DNA from: Vibrio sp. SCSIO 43136
Lineage (GTDB): Bacteria > Pseudomonadota > Gammaproteobacteria > Enterobacterales > Vibrionaceae
Reading direction: 5' to 3'
DNA: 64,000 bases
Assembly (NCBI RefSeq): GCF_023716565.1
Contig: NZ_CP071848.1
Location: forward strand, 558,001 to 622,000
The stretch's first letter is position 1; the number at the start of each line of letters is the position of its first letter. The notes below the pieces were generated by a model. The model saw nothing but the letters and a program-made list of their open reading frames with translations. It was not told the DNA's origin and searched no databases. The translations under genes were made by a program, and so were the position numbers. Shown here in pieces: positions 43,630-53,210 of this stretch.

Positions 43630-44478
43630 ATGCAACCAACCCAAGTACTTTTCCCCCAAGGCATCACTACTTCAACCGCAACGGTGCTGCATATCGATGG
43701 CTTGGACGTAGTGACTGACCAAACCCCATTTCATCCCGTTAGCCATATTTGGCCAGATCATCCAGCAGATGTGGGGACATTAACTTTCAACGGCCAAACA
43801 CATACCGTAGTTGATAGCTTAACGGGTGCGATTGAGCTTGAAACTCACAAGCTATTTGTCGATAAAGCGATCCCAGTGAAACGTGATGCTCCGGGCTATG
43901 CTTTCGTGGTGGTACATCGTTTGGCAGAAAATGCAGACTTAACGGTTGGCGACCAAGTGACGTTAGCCGTAGATGCTGATTATCAAGCCTCTTTAAGTCG
44001 TGGACATAGTGCAGGTCATATTGCCTATCTTGCGCTTAACAAGGTTCTTGCCCAAGGATACTGGCGTAAAGATGCAGACCGCAAGGACCCGCTAGGCTCA
44101 CCAGATTTTAACAGTTATGCGCAAGTGACCAGCGTGGTTACACCGGATAAGTGCCATGATGTCTATCGTCTAGGAAAAACTCTGCGCAAGCGAGGTTTAA
44201 ACAGTGCAGATATGCTGCAAAACCTCGAAAGCATTACCAAAGATGCTAATACGGTAATTAGCGAGTGGCTTGCGACACCCAGTGAGGTTGTTATCGATTG
44301 TCATGGCAGTACGCTTACAGACTCACGCTATTGGACGTGCGAATTAAATCAAGCTGGAAAGGTTGTCACCCCTTGTGGTGGAACGCATGTTAGCCATCTG
44401 TCCCAGTTGAAAAACATTGAAATGACACTATCTATATTAGACGAACAGCAAATTGAAATGCACACCTATGTAAAATAG
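43630..44478 (+). CDS. AlaX-like alanyl-tRNA editing protein
   Basis: 282 residues from ATG 43630, preceded by AGAGG; the longer reading from 43603 would start inside the der terminator and is rejected. The zinc-ligand motifs of AlaRS-type editing domains are present: HSAGH in the middle and CGGTHVS near the C-terminus. The N-terminal part resembles the AlaX beta-barrel. Such free-standing proteins hydrolyse mis-charged Ser- or Gly-tRNA-Ala. Substrate preference cannot be read from sequence alone. The 287-bp spacer after it holds a GATC cluster and a CRP-like site. Confidence 0.85.
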   Translation: MQPTQVLFPQGITTSTATVLHIDGLDVVTDQTPFHPVSHIWPDHPADVGTLTFNGQTHTVVDSLTGAIELETHKLFVDKAIPVKRDAPGYAFVVVHRLAENADLTVGDQVTLAVDADYQASLSRGHSAGHIAYLALNKVLAQGYWRKDADRKDPLGSPDFNSYAQVTSVVTPDKCHDVYRLGKTLRKRGLNSADMLQNLESITKDANTVISEWLATPSEVVIDCHGSTLTDSRYWTCELNQAGKVVTPCGGTHVSHLSQLKNIEMTLSILDEQQIEMHTYVK

Positions 44479-44613
44479 AGTGATCGAATAATAAATCCTG
44501 TTTGCTCTGTATTATTGGAGTATTGGTGAGATTTTATATCGTTTAAAATCCAAAAACAGGACATGTAACTTATGCTTTCGGGGTGTGGTTATATAAAAAT
44601 TCTTTTTGGGGTT

Positions 44614-44754
44614 GATCGCTGATCAGATCTCTCTTTGCAGAAGATCGAGAAAAGATCTTGTTTAAAGAGAAAGCAGTTTGCTGCTAATTGAATCAATATC
44701 TTGCCGCTGTTGTGGTAAAAGTAATGTGATCTATGTCACCTTGAAAGATAGATC
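44614..44754. promoter_or_regulatory. GATC-rich stretch before yfgJ
   Basis: Seven GATC sites lie at 44614, 44621, 44626, 44643, 44654, 44728 and 44751, with an eighth at 44480. Fewer than one is expected by chance in 140 bp. A possible Dam-methylation-sensitive region. Confidence 0.55.
44725..44740 (+). promoter_or_regulatory. CRP-like site upstream of yfgJ
   Basis: TGTGA-TCTATG-TCACC, with AAT before it and TTG after, is one base from the TGTGA-N6-TCACA core of the CRP consensus. It includes one of the GATC sites. Confidence 0.6.
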
Positions 44755-44765
44755 TTATCGGAACG

Positions 44766-45026
44766 ATGAATCTTGATGAAAACTACGGAACGATGAAAAT
44801 GAATGACAATAACTGTCCAGTATGTGAAAAAACGTTGGAGTGGGGTGGTTCGCACTACGTATGCAGCGATTGCGAGCAAGGTTATAAAAAAGTGGGCTTC
44901 TGCCCAGCCTGTGATGCTGAATTAGAGAAGCTACAAGCGTGCGGCGCCGCTAATTACTTTTGTAACACCTGCAATGAGCTGAAGTCGAAATCGACAATTC
45001 GGTTTGAGTTTCAGAAGGTAGGGTAG
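44766..45026 (+). CDS. yfgJ: YfgJ-type zinc-ribbon protein
   Basis: Up to 86 residues. Repeated CxxC knuckles (CPVCEKTL, VCSDCEQG, FCPACDAEL, FCNTCNEL) make two zinc ribbons. It lies between der and xseA as yfgJ does in E. coli; function unknown. Starts at 44766, 44793 and 44799 are possible; the sequence CGGAACGATGAA occurs nearly twice (44759 and 44787), leaving the choice open. Homologues usually begin near MNDNNCP, favouring 44799. Confidence 0.82.
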   Translation: MNLDENYGTMKMNDNNCPVCEKTLEWGGSHYVCSDCEQGYKKVGFCPACDAELEKLQACGAANYFCNTCNELKSKSTIRFEFQKVG

Positions 45027-45037
45027 TTGTTTTTTCT

Positions 45038-45058
45038 CTCCCCCTTTTCAAGGGGGAG
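45038..45058. repeat. 21-bp palindromic repeat, copy 2
   Basis: Same 21-base palindrome as 34716-34736, just after yfgJ and 34 bp before the convergent end of xseA. Preceded by a T-run, so on the minus strand it could act as a terminator for xseA. Confidence 0.78.
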
Positions 45059-45091
45059 GACTAGAAAGTCACACTTTATGTGCTCAGTGTT

Positions 45092-46435
45092 CTAACTGAC
45101 AGTAGAACGCAGTTCTCCATCGGACAGCTGGGTGACAATCTCTTGCCCAGCTTTGACCTGATCACTACGAGTGATCACCTTACCTTTCTCATCCTGAGTA
45201 ATACTGTAACCACGTTTCAGCGTGGCTAGCGGGCTAACCGTGTCCAGCTTTTCAGCTGCGAGTGCTAACTGGTGTCTTGCCGTCAGCATTTGACGATCCA
45301 TTGCATCCAGCATTTTCTGTTTTGCTTGTGTGAGATGGTGCTGCTGCTCAGCCAGCTTTTGCGCTGGGTTCTTCAATGCTAGGCGATGGGATAACTGCTC
45401 AACGTGACGCTTATGTTCGCGCAGTTTGCGCTCCATTGCTCTTTCTAAGCGCTGATTCAGCTCATCAAGCTGCTGGCTCTGTCGCTGCAACTGGTGTTGT
45501 GGGTGCTGATGTGACAGTCGACGCTCAAGCAGCTGCACCTGATGTTGATACCCTGAAAGGTAACGTTCCATCGCATATTGCAGACGCTGCTTTTTCTGAC
45601 TGATTTGCTGGATCTGCTGGCTATGATCTCGGCTAACGAGCTCTGCCGCTGCCGACGGAGTGGGTGCCCGTACATCCGCAACAAAGTCGGCAATTGTGAC
45701 ATCGACTTCATGGCCAACCGCGGAAACGATTGGAATAGAAGAGGAAGCAATCGTGCGAGCGACTATCTCTTCATTAAAGCACCATAAATCTTCAAGCGAG
45801 CCACCACCACGACCAACGATCAGCACATCACACTCTTGGCGGCTATTTGCACAACCAATGGCTTGAGCGATTGAGATAGCAGCGCCTTCACCTTGCACCA
45901 TGGTCGGATAGATGATGATTGGCAATCCTGGGTCGCGGCGTTTTAAGACATTGAGAATATCGTGCAGTGCCGCCCCTGTTTTAGAGGTCACAATGCCTAC
46001 GCATTTAGGGTGTTCTGGTAAAGGTTGCTTGCTGGTTTGAGCAAACAGCCCCTCTGCCGCTAGAGACATCTTGAGCTGCTCGAACTGCTGCTGCAGTCGG
46101 CCATCACCTTCAGGCTGCATGCTTTCAACGATCAGTTGGTAATCACCACGAGGTTCGTAAAGAGAAAGACGTGCTTTCACTAGTACCTGATTACCGTTTT
46201 GCGGCTTAAAGGTCACTCGGCGATTGTTGCCACGGAACATGGCACATTTTACCTGTGCTCGGGCATCTTTTAGCGTGAAATACCAGTGCCCTGAAACAGG
46301 CGCAGAAAAGTTAGATAGCTCACCGACGAGCCATACAATGCCCATTTGGTTTTCTAAAAGTAAGCGAACTTCAGAATTGAGGCGAGAAACAGTAAAGATA
46401 TTGCTGTTGCTATGGGGACTGGTCAGAGAAGACAC
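45092..46435 (-). CDS. xseA: Exodeoxyribonuclease VII large subunit
   Basis: About 447 residues from GTG 46435, where the family sequence begins (SSLT...[17 protein letters not shown]). An upstream ATG at 46483 adds 16 residues without family support. An N-terminal OB fold is followed by the catalytic core ([41 protein letters not shown]), then a long coiled coil (about 260-400). It degrades single-stranded DNA with XseB. It is divergent from guaB. Confidence 0.95.
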   Translation of the reverse strand: MSSLTSPHSNSNIFTVSRLNSEVRLLLENQMGIVWLVGELSNFSAPVSGHWYFTLKDARAQVKCAMFRGNNRRVTFKPQNGNQVLVKARLSLYEPRGDYQLIVESMQPEGDGRLQQQFEQLKMSLAAEGLFAQTSKQPLPEHPKCVGIVTSKTGAALHDILNVLKRRDPGLPIIIYPTMVQGEGAAISIAQAIGCANSRQECDVLIVGRGGGSLEDLWCFNEEIVARTIASSSIPIVSAVGHEVDVTIADFVADVRAPTPSAAAELVSRDHSQQIQQISQKKQRLQYAMERYLSGYQHQVQLLERRLSHQHPQHQLQRQSQQLDELNQRLERAMERKLREHKRHVEQLSHRLALKNPAQKLAEQQHHLTQAKQKMLDAMDRQMLTARHQLALAAEKLDTVSPLATLKRGYSITQDEKGKVITRSDQVKAGQEIVTQLSDGELRSTVS

Positions 46436-46535
46436 ACTAATCTCGAAGGCGTGAGTATGGAAATTAGCGGCAATATAATACATATCAAGGGGGTGAATGC
46501 AAGAAAAAACTAGAAAAAAAGATAAAAAATGTGTG

Positions 46536-46562
46536 GTAAATCGTTTGCTTTGCCCCTATAAT
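46536..46562 (+). promoter_or_regulatory. Probable guaB promoter with a purine-box half-site
   Basis: TATAAT at 46557-46562 is a perfect -10. ATCGTTTGCT at about 46540-46549 contains the CGTTTGC half of a PurR operator, while the other half is poor. guaBA is a PurR target in E. coli, so this is plausible but weak. No clear -35 is seen at 17 bp. Confidence 0.4.
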
Positions 46563-46580
46563 CCCTCCGCAATATCTAAT

Positions 46581-46628
46581 CCAAATCGAATTACCGCCAT
46601 CCGGAATTCATTTGGGTTTATTTTTTTC
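46581..46628 (+). promoter_or_regulatory. Terminator-like hairpin in the guaB leader
   Basis: CCAAAT, GAATT and CCG (46581-46596) pair with the stretch ending ATTTGG (46602-46615), giving about 14 bp with two single-base bulges. GGTTTATTTTTTTCT follows. It lies after the probable promoter and 28 bp before the guaB start, so it could attenuate transcription. Confidence 0.55.
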
Positions 46629-46655
46629 TAACACTCTTTTTGTGAGATATTGCAA

Positions 46656-48122
46656 ATGCTAAGAATTGCCAAAGAAGCGCTGACATTTGATGACGTACTA
46701 CTAGTGCCAGCACACTCCACTGTTCTCCCAAACACAGCTAAGCTACAAACTCAGCTGACTAAAAATATCACTCTGAATATCCCGATGATCTCTGCGTCTA
46801 TGGACACAGTGACTGAAGCTCGCCTAGCGATTGCACTAGCGCAAGAAGGTGGTATTGGCTTTATCCACAAAAACATGTCGATTGAGCAGCAAGCGCACGA
46901 AGTTCGCCTTGTTAAGATCTTTGAAGCCGGTGTGGTTTCATCTCCTGTGACTGTGACTCCTGAAGCAACCATTGCTGATGTTAAACGTCTAACCGAAGAA
47001 AACGGTTTTGCGGGTTACCCAGTAGTAACTGCTAACAACGAGCTTGTTGGTATCATCACTGGTCGTGATGTTCGTTTCGTTACTGACCTTGAGAAGAAGG
47101 TTGCTGACGTAATGACACCAAAAGAGCGTCTAGCGAGTGTTAAAGAAGGTACTTCTCGCGAAGAAGTTGAAAAAGTGATGCAAGAGCACCGCGTTGAGAA
47201 AGTGCTAGTTGTGAACGAAGAGTTCCAACTAAAAGGCATGATCACAGCGAAAGACTTCCAGAAAGCAGAACGTAAACCAAACGCATGTAAAGATGACCAA
47301 GGTCGTCTACGTGTAGGTGCTGCTGTTGGTGCTGGTGCAGGTAACGAAGAGCGTGTTAAGGCGCTAGTTGAAGCAGGCGTTGACGTTCTACTTATCGACT
47401 CTTCACACGGTCACTCTGAAGGTGTTCTAAACCGTATTCGTGAAACTCGTGAAGCTCACCCAGATCTAGACATCATCGGCGGTAACGTAGCGACAGCTGC
47501 AGGTGCACAAGCACTTATCGATGCTGGTGTAAGCGCAGTTAAAGTGGGTATCGGCCCAGGTTCAATCTGTACTACTCGCATCGTAACGGGTGTTGGTGTT
47601 CCTCAGATCACTGCTATTTCTGACGCTGCAGATGCGGCAAACAAAGCAGGCATCCCTGTTATTGCTGACGGTGGTATCCGCTATTCTGGCGATATCTGTA
47701 AAGCGATTGCTGCAGGTGCATCTTGTGTAATGGTTGGCTCAATGCTGGCTGGTACTGAAGAAGCACCAGGTGAAGTTGAGCTTTACCAAGGCCGTACTTA
47801 CAAGTCTTACCGTGGTATGGGCTCACTTGGCGCAATGTCTCAAGGTTCTTCTGACCGTTACTTCCAGTCTGACAACGCTGCAGACAAGCTGGTACCAGAA
47901 GGTATCGAAGGTCGTATCGCATACAAAGGTCGCCTAAAAGAGATCGTTCACCAGCAAATGGGTGGCCTACGCTCAAGCATGGGTCTAACGGGCAGCGCAA
48001 CTATCGAAGACATGCGTACTAAAGCGGAATTCGTTCGCATCTCTGGTGCTGGTATGAAAGAGTCACACGTACATGACGTGCAGATCTCTAAAGAAGCACC
48101 TAACTACCGTACTGGTCAGTAA
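46656..48122 (+). CDS. guaB: IMP dehydrogenase
   Basis: 488 residues from ATG 46656 ([21 protein letters not shown]); an upstream TTG at 46650 is rejected. A TIM barrel is interrupted by two CBS domains (about 92-205), with the catalytic cysteine in GPGSICTTR and the flap MGSLGAM. It converts IMP to XMP, the committed step of GMP synthesis. A hairpin separates it from guaA. Confidence 0.98.
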   Translation: MLRIAKEALTFDDVLLVPAHSTVLPNTAKLQTQLTKNITLNIPMISASMDTVTEARLAIALAQEGGIGFIHKNMSIEQQAHEVRLVKIFEAGVVSSPVTVTPEATIADVKRLTEENGFAGYPVVTANNELVGIITGRDVRFVTDLEKKVADVMTPKERLASVKEGTSREEVEKVMQEHRVEKVLVVNEEFQLKGMITAKDFQKAERKPNACKDDQGRLRVGAAVGAGAGNEERVKALVEAGVDVLLIDSSHGHSEGVLNRIRETREAHPDLDIIGGNVATAAGAQALIDAGVSAVKVGIGPGSICTTRIVTGVGVPQITAISDAADAANKAGIPVIADGGIRYSGDICKAIAAGASCVMVGSMLAGTEEAPGEVELYQGRTYKSYRGMGSLGAMSQGSSDRYFQSDNAADKLVPEGIEGRIAYKGRLKEIVHQQMGGLRSSMGLTGSATIEDMRTKAEFVRISGAGMKESHVHDVQISKEAPNYRTGQ

Positions 48123-48131
48123 TTAATTAGC

Positions 48132-48162
48132 AGTCACCGCAGCCACTGTTGCGGTGACTTTT
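48132..48162 (+). terminator. Hairpin between guaB and guaA
   Basis: AGTCACCGCA / TGCGGTGACT form a 10-bp stem with an 8-base loop and only a short T-run (TTTT). Probably partial, letting RNA polymerase continue into guaA. Confidence 0.7.
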
Positions 48163-48192
48163 CTGCTTAAACGAATTTCGAGAAAAAGATAA

Positions 48193-49746
48193 ATGACTAA
48201 GAACATCCACGATCAACGCATCCTGATCCTAGATTTCGGTTCACAATACACTCAGCTAGTTGCACGTCGCATCCGTGAAATCGGTGTTTACTGTGAACTA
48301 TGGAGCTGGGACGTAGAAGAAGCGGACATCCGTGAATTCAACCCAGATGGCATCATCCTTTCTGGTGGTCCAGAAAGTGTTACTGAAGCAAACTCTCCAC
48401 GTGCTCCTCAATACGTATTCGATTCTGGCGTGCCAGTATTCGGTATCTGTTACGGCATGCAAACCATGGCCGAGCAGCTAGGTGGTAAAGTTTCTACTTC
48501 TGATGAGCGTGAGTTTGGTTACGCATCAGTTCAAGTTTCTGGTGAGTCTGCATTATTTAAAGATCTTGAAGCTTCTCAAGATGTTTGGATGAGCCACGGT
48601 GACAAAGTTGTAGAAATCCCTTCAGACTTCGTAAAAGTAGGCGAGACAGAGACTTGTCCTTACGCTGCGATGGCAAACGAAGAGAAGAAATACTATGGTG
48701 TTCAGTTCCACCCAGAAGTAACGCACACTAAAAACGGTCTAACCATGCTAGAGAACTTTGTTCTTGGCGTATGTGGTTGTGAGCGTCTATGGACTTCTGA
48801 GTCAATCATCGAAGACGCAGTTGCTCGCATTAAAGAGCAAGTGGGCGATGATGAAGTCATTCTTGGTCTATCTGGTGGTGTTGATTCATCAGTAGTTGCG
48901 ATGCTAGTTCACCGTGCAATCGGTGACAAGCTAACCTGTGTGTTTGTTGATAACGGTCTACTTCGTCTAAACGAAGGCCAGCAAGTGATGGATATGTTTG
49001 GCGACAAGTTCGGCCTAAACATCATCAAGGTTGATGCAGAAGAGCGCTTCCTAGCAGCACTTGAAGGTAAGTCTGATCCAGAAGAGAAGCGTAAGACCAT
49101 CGGTCACGTATTCGTAGACGTATTTGACGAAGAGTCGAAGAAGCTAGAAAACGCTAAGTGGCTAGCTCAGGGTACTATCTACCCAGACGTTATTGAATCT
49201 GCGGCATCTAAGACGGGTAAAGCACACGTAATCAAGTCTCACCACAACGTTGGCGGTCTGCCGGACGACATGGAAATGGGTCTTGTTGAGCCTCTACGTG
49301 AGCTGTTCAAAGATGAAGTACGTAAGATCGGTCTAGAGCTAGGTCTGCCATACGATATGCTTTACCGCCACCCATTCCCGGGTCCTGGTCTAGGTGTTCG
49401 TGTTCTTGGCGAGATCAAGAAAGAGTACTGTGATCTACTACGTCGTGCAGACGCTATCTTCATCGAAGAGTTACACGCTGCTGACCTATACCACAAAGTA
49501 TCTCAAGCATTCACCGTATTCCTACCAGTTCGTTCTGTAGGTGTAATGGGTGATGGCCGTAAGTACGATTGGGTTGTTTCTCTACGTGCTGTAGAAACTA
49601 TCGACTTCATGACTGCTCACTGGGCACACTTACCATACGACTTCCTAGGTAAGGTTTCTAACCGCATCATCAACGAAATTGACGGCATCTCTCGCGTTGT
49701 TTACGACATCTCTGGTAAGCCACCAGCGACTATCGAGTGGGAATAA
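48193..49746 (+). CDS. guaA: GMP synthase (glutamine-hydrolysing)
   Basis: 517 residues. Glutaminase domain with nucleophile Cys in FGICYGMQ and the FHPEV triad; ATP-pyrophosphatase domain with the [10 protein letters not shown]-loop; C-terminal dimerisation domain ending PPATIEWE. It amidates XMP to GMP. Full length. Confidence 0.98.
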   Translation: MTKNIHDQRILILDFGSQYTQLVARRIREIGVYCELWSWDVEEADIREFNPDGIILSGGPESVTEANSPRAPQYVFDSGVPVFGICYGMQTMAEQLGGKVSTSDEREFGYASVQVSGESALFKDLEASQDVWMSHGDKVVEIPSDFVKVGETETCPYAAMANEEKKYYGVQFHPEVTHTKNGLTMLENFVLGVCGCERLWTSESIIEDAVARIKEQVGDDEVILGLSGGVDSSVVAMLVHRAIGDKLTCVFVDNGLLRLNEGQQVMDMFGDKFGLNIIKVDAEERFLAALEGKSDPEEKRKTIGHVFVDVFDEESKKLENAKWLAQGTIYPDVIESAASKTGKAHVIKSHHNVGGLPDDMEMGLVEPLRELFKDEVRKIGLELGLPYDMLYRHPFPGPGLGVRVLGEIKKEYCDLLRRADAIFIEELHAADLYHKVSQAFTVFLPVRSVGVMGDGRKYDWVVSLRAVETIDFMTAHWAHLPYDFLGKVSNRIINEIDGISRVVYDISGKPPATIEWE

Positions 49747-49770
49747 ACCCAACACACGTTGTTATTTTAA

Positions 49771-49797
49771 AAAACCAGCCTTCGGGCTGGTTTTTTT
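49771..49797 (+). terminator. Terminator after guaA
   Basis: AAAACCAGCC-TTCG-GGCTGGTTTTTTT; UUCG tetraloop and seven T. Confidence 0.93.
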
Positions 49798-49809
49798 GAT
49801 TTCTGGAAA

Positions 49810-49870
49810 GCGGACGCTGGCGCTAACGGGAAACGGACGTTCTGCTTTGCAGTGCTAACGGTAAAGAGGG
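49810..49870. repeat. CGGACG...GCTAACGG repeat units
   Basis: Two units, CGGACGCTGGCGCTAACGG (49811-49829) and one beginning CGGACGTTCTGCTTTGCAG (from 49834) that ends GCTAACGG, share the outer bases of the units after secF. The middles vary and are partly self-complementary (CTGC-TTT-GCAG). Confidence 0.75.
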
Positions 49871-49921
49871 AGAGCAATTTCCTCTGTCTGAACTTGACTT
49901 CTAGATTCAAAAATTCATGTT

Positions 49922-49948
49922 GCTAAGCGTTTCCCGTTTCCCGTTTCC
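49922..49948 (-). repeat. Inverted partner of the guaA-distal repeat
   Basis: GCTAAGCGTTTCCCGTTTCC and a further CGTTTCC are the opposite-strand form of the GGAAACGG stretch at 49828-49836. As at the secF site, the outward copies bracket a gene-less segment of about 50-100 bp. The rest of the 347-bp spacer shows nothing else. Confidence 0.6.
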
Positions 49949-50093
49949 TTGTGATCTTAACTCCGACTTTCACGACCAAGTTTGAAACCCAGAATGATTT
50001 AATCAACTCTGCCTCGCAGAGTAATACTCTAGAACGGTGCTTGTATGTAGTGTGAACTATGGTAAAGCCAGTTATTAGTCATGGAGAACTGAC

Positions 50094-51791
50094 ATGTTTG
50101 CACTTAAGCACCTGTCCATTGCTCTAGGGTGTGTTTTATCGACACACGCCGTAGCGAGCATGAATATTCAACCCGATCCGCAAAACCCAACGGGTTATGT
50201 GATTGCGAAAAGTGATATTCAAGCGGTAGAGAAAAGTAAAACTTCTGACCCAATGTATGCCACTTGGGCCAAAGCGTTGGAAACCCGCAGCAATGCAATC
50301 GTCGAGGCGATTTTCCCTGCAGCTGCCAGCAACCCAGATAACGTTAAGCGGGTTGAGCGAGTCTTTCCGCAAAGTGAGTGGGACTTCCTTACTCAAATGG
50401 CTGCGCCAGAATATACCTACACACGTTTTCTACGGGCGATAGGCAAGTTTCCAGCGTTTTGTGGTGACTACACCGATGGACGAGATGCGGATGCGATTTG
50501 TAAAAAGTCAATCGTGACGGCTTTTGCCCATTTTGCTCAAGAGACTGGTGGGCATATCTCGATAGATAATGTGTCCGATAACCCATTGCGACTCGAAGAG
50601 TGGCAGCAAGCGCTGGTTCACGTGCGTGAGATGGGCTGGTCAGAGGGGCAAGAGGGCTATCGCACTGGTTGTGGTCAAAATGATTGGCAAAACAAGCGCT
50701 GGCCGTGTGAGCCGGGGCAGGGCTACTTTGGTCGTGGTGCCAAGCAGCTTTCTTATCATTTTAATTACGGGGCATTTTCTGAAGTCATGTTTGACGGTGA
50801 TGCGACCGTATTGCTAAAAAATCCGGGGCTAGTGGCAGACTCTTGGCTTAACCTTGCCTCTGCAATTTGGTTCTTCTTAACTCCGCAAGCGCCAAAACCT
50901 GCCATGTTACATGTGATTGATAGAACTTGGGTGCCATCACAGCGAGAGCTTGATGCTGGGATAGGCTACGGTTTTGGCACCACCATCAACGTGATCAACG
51001 GTGGTATTGAGTGTGGAGAGCAAAATCGAACCAAAGGCCAACCTGTTAATCGTATTCGTTATTGGGAAGGGCTTGCCGCTCACTACCAGATCCCGATTGA
51101 AGCGGACGAGACAAACACCTGTTGGCAACAAACGCCTTATGGCAGCTTGAATCTAAATGGGGCAACCGATGTGCTCTACACCAACTGGGATGGCAACTGG
51201 AAATATTACTCAGACCGTCCGGGAGGTCACTCATTCGAATGTGAATTAGTTGGGTTCCAAACGGCGTACTCTGCGCTGGTGGCTGGAGATTACGAGAAGT
51301 GTGTGACTAACTTTTATGACTCTCACGCAGGGTGGCCGCAAGTTCGTATCGTCGACAAATTAGACCCAGTCGATCCAATCGACCCACCAATTGATGGCGC
51401 ACCAGCGTGGAGCGCTGACAAAGTCTATGTCACAGGGGATAAGGTCTCTTATCAAGGCGCTGTTTATGAAGCGAAATGGTGGTCACAAGGTAATGAACCA
51501 ACCCTAGGTGACCCTTGGAAACAGGTATCTGGGCAGGTAGTGCCACCGGCCCCAGTTCCAACACCCGATCCAGTTCCTGTTCCAGATCCAACGCCTGAAC
51601 CCGAACCAACACCGGAGCCTACACCTCCAGCACCCGTCGATATGGTTGTATGGCAAGCAGGTAGCACTCAAGTAGCCAATGGCGATAAAGTCACGCACCT
51701 AGGCAAGTGTTTCGTGGCGAAAAACGGCCCAGGAGTTTGGGAAACGCCGACTCGTTCCAATTGGTTCTGGGATGAGATTTCCTGTCAGTAA
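50094..51791 (+). CDS. Secreted GH19 chitinase with chitin-binding modules
   Basis: 565 residues. Signal peptide ([21 protein letters not shown]), a GH19 catalytic domain at about 85-410 ([38 protein letters not shown]), then a CBM5/12-like module ([27 protein letters not shown]). A Pro/Thr/Glu linker rich in P-x-P-x follows, with a second small carbohydrate-binding-like domain (MVVWQAG...NWFWDEISC). The E in FAQETGG probably is the general acid. It hydrolyses chitin, a common vibrio food source. Own terminator downstream. Confidence 0.9.
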   Translation: MFALKHLSIALGCVLSTHAVASMNIQPDPQNPTGYVIAKSDIQAVEKSKTSDPMYATWAKALETRSNAIVEAIFPAAASNPDNVKRVERVFPQSEWDFLTQMAAPEYTYTRFLRAIGKFPAFCGDYTDGRDADAICKKSIVTAFAHFAQETGGHISIDNVSDNPLRLEEWQQALVHVREMGWSEGQEGYRTGCGQNDWQNKRWPCEPGQGYFGRGAKQLSYHFNYGAFSEVMFDGDATVLLKNPGLVADSWLNLASAIWFFLTPQAPKPAMLHVIDRTWVPSQRELDAGIGYGFGTTINVINGGIECGEQNRTKGQPVNRIRYWEGLAAHYQIPIEADETNTCWQQTPYGSLNLNGATDVLYTNWDGNWKYYSDRPGGHSFECELVGFQTAYSALVAGDYEKCVTNFYDSHAGWPQVRIVDKLDPVDPIDPPIDGAPAWSADKVYVTGDKVSYQGAVYEAKWWSQGNEPTLGDPWKQVSGQVVPPAPVPTPDPVPVPDPTPEPEPTPEPTPPAPVDMVVWQAGSTQVANGDKVTHLGKCFVAKNGPGVWETPTRSNWFWDEISCQ

Positions 51792-51810
51792 AAGAATTAC
51801 TTATTATGTA

Positions 51811-51850
51811 AAAACGGCCGCTTTCTCTGCGGCCGTTTTAGTTTTTTTTG
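51811..51850. terminator. Bidirectional terminator between chitinase and the ART locus
   Basis: AAAACGGCCGC-TTTCTCT-GCGGCCGTTTT followed by AGTTTTTTTT. An 11-bp stem; A-run on the other side serves the minus-strand genes. Confidence 0.9.
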
Positions 51851-51852
51851 TG

Positions 51853-52038
51853 CTACAACCAATCGAGGTCGTCGTGACTAGGTTGCTTAGTTACAACACG
51901 TACTGATTTTTCAGTAAGGTGCGTTGCCAACTTGCGCTGTTCGTCGAATAAGGCTTTTACCTGAGCTTCCATACTGCTCTGCGTAGCGGTATTGGATATT
52001 TGTTGTTCGCTCGTTGAAAGCTGTCTTTTAGTTAGCAT
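51853..52038 (-). CDS. Small protein overlapping the ADP-ribosyltransferase gene
   Basis: 61 residues (MLTKRQLSTSEQQISN...DDLDWL), polar, helical-looking in the middle (MEAQVKALFDEQRKLATHL), no membrane segment. Its start overlaps the end of the ART gene by 11 bases, so the two are probably translated together. Unrecognised. It may be an antidote, an adaptor or a chaperone for the upstream ART; none of these is shown by the sequence. Confidence 0.6.
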   Translation of the reverse strand: MLTKRQLSTSEQQISNTATQSSMEAQVKALFDEQRKLATHLTEKSVRVVTKQPSHDDLDWL

Positions 52039-52981
52039 TTTCTACCACCTCATCATTTGCAGGGGTGCCAATAAAGTCTTGTTTAACAATATCTGCATAA
52101 ATTTTAACAGGCCGTACCGATAAATCAAAATGAGTAAAATAGATTTGGATACCTTCTGGGAGTAGAACTTCCATCTGGCCTTGATTGTTATGAGGATCTC
52201 GCAAAGCATCAGGCATGATAAAAGGTAAATTGTTCTGGCGATTAGTTAACTCTAGTACGACTGGAATGCGGGGTGTCACTTGCTTTTTGTGGGAGTGTCC
52301 TAAGTGCAGAGAGTAAGACAAGGTCGCAAATGCGGTTGCTACAGATTCGCTCAAAGACGTTGAGAGAAAACCTTGGGTGGGGACTGAGGGACCGACATGA
52401 AGCCCGCTGATGACGGTACTTGTTTTTAGGTTGCCTATGATCTCCTCTACTTCGAACTCTGATAGAGTTAAACCTCGATATAGGCGTTGCCCAATCTTTA
52501 ATGACGAAGCAACACTAGCTACTTGAAAAGCATTTCTGATCCCAGATACCCACAACTTGCCATGTTTGGTTTGAGAACTAGTAAGGTGTTGTTCCCTCAG
52601 GTATCTATTGATTATCTCGTGAGGCTTTTTTTTATCGACCTTGTCGCGACGATCTGCGGATTGATATTTGTTGATTGATCGCTTTGAAGTTGCGTTAGCG
52701 GGCAAGTCAAAAATTCCCGCAAGCTCCCTCATCACCGAAGCATAATTTGAATCATTTTGTGCGTATAAGCAGATGTGGTCGAGTTTATGAGCCCCGGAAA
52801 TACACGATAAAACCGAGCTCATAGGGGCGAAATAGACTTGGTTTTTTGTCGTTTGCTTAAGCTGCTCAAGCATATGCAAGTAGCTATCTCGTATCGATGT
52901 CAGTGCTGTACGCTCGTGCAGTAACTGGTTTTTATAATCAATGATCAAATGTGTTCCCTCTTGAGTTCTGTCCTGAGGCAA
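52028..52981 (-). CDS. R-S-E class ADP-ribosyltransferase domain protein
   Basis: 317 residues. The C-terminal part (about 160-300) has the three ART elements in order: R169 in QRLYRGLT, the STS motif at 207-209 in TQGFLSTSLS, and the ARTT motif QME (Q259-E261) in NNQGQMEVLLPEG. Q-x-E rather than E-x-E is the form seen in C3-like and pierisin-type enzymes, which do not modify arginine. The N-terminal 150 residues are unrecognised and charged, with no signal peptide. The target is unknown. It could be an injected toxin, an intracellular toxin with an antidote, or a phage-type modifier. It is transcribed with the small gene downstream. Confidence 0.75.
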   Translation of the reverse strand: MPQDRTQEGTHLIIDYKNQLLHERTALTSIRDSYLHMLEQLKQTTKNQVYFAPMSSVLSCISGAHKLDHICLYAQNDSNYASVMRELAGIFDLPANATSKRSINKYQSADRRDKVDKKKPHEIINRYLREQHLTSSQTKHGKLWVSGIRNAFQVASVASSLKIGQRLYRGLTLSEFEVEEIIGNLKTSTVISGLHVGPSVPTQGFLSTSLSESVATAFATLSYSLHLGHSHKKQVTPRIPVVLELTNRQNNLPFIMPDALRDPHNNQGQMEVLLPEGIQIYFTHFDLSVRPVKIYADIVKQDFIGTPANDEVVENAN

Positions 52982-53210
52982 GTAGTTCCTTTATTTATTG
53001 GTTCAGTAAGTTACTACAAAACAAGATAAAGCATTGAATTAACGATGTTATAAACCTAACGCATATTTGGCTTTGAGATGTAGATCTTGTTATTCCTCCT
53101 GTTGCGTATTAATGCAACCTAATCTTGCAAATTCGTCACTGCCTAGCTTGAAAGTTAAGGATTAAAATTTTCTCACAATTTTTATCAATAATTTTTAATT
53201 AGGTACTCAG

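Noticed and set aside
45376..45866. Several plus-strand frames within xseA
   Set aside because: They lie opposite the conserved xseA reading frame and show no domain or ribosome site.
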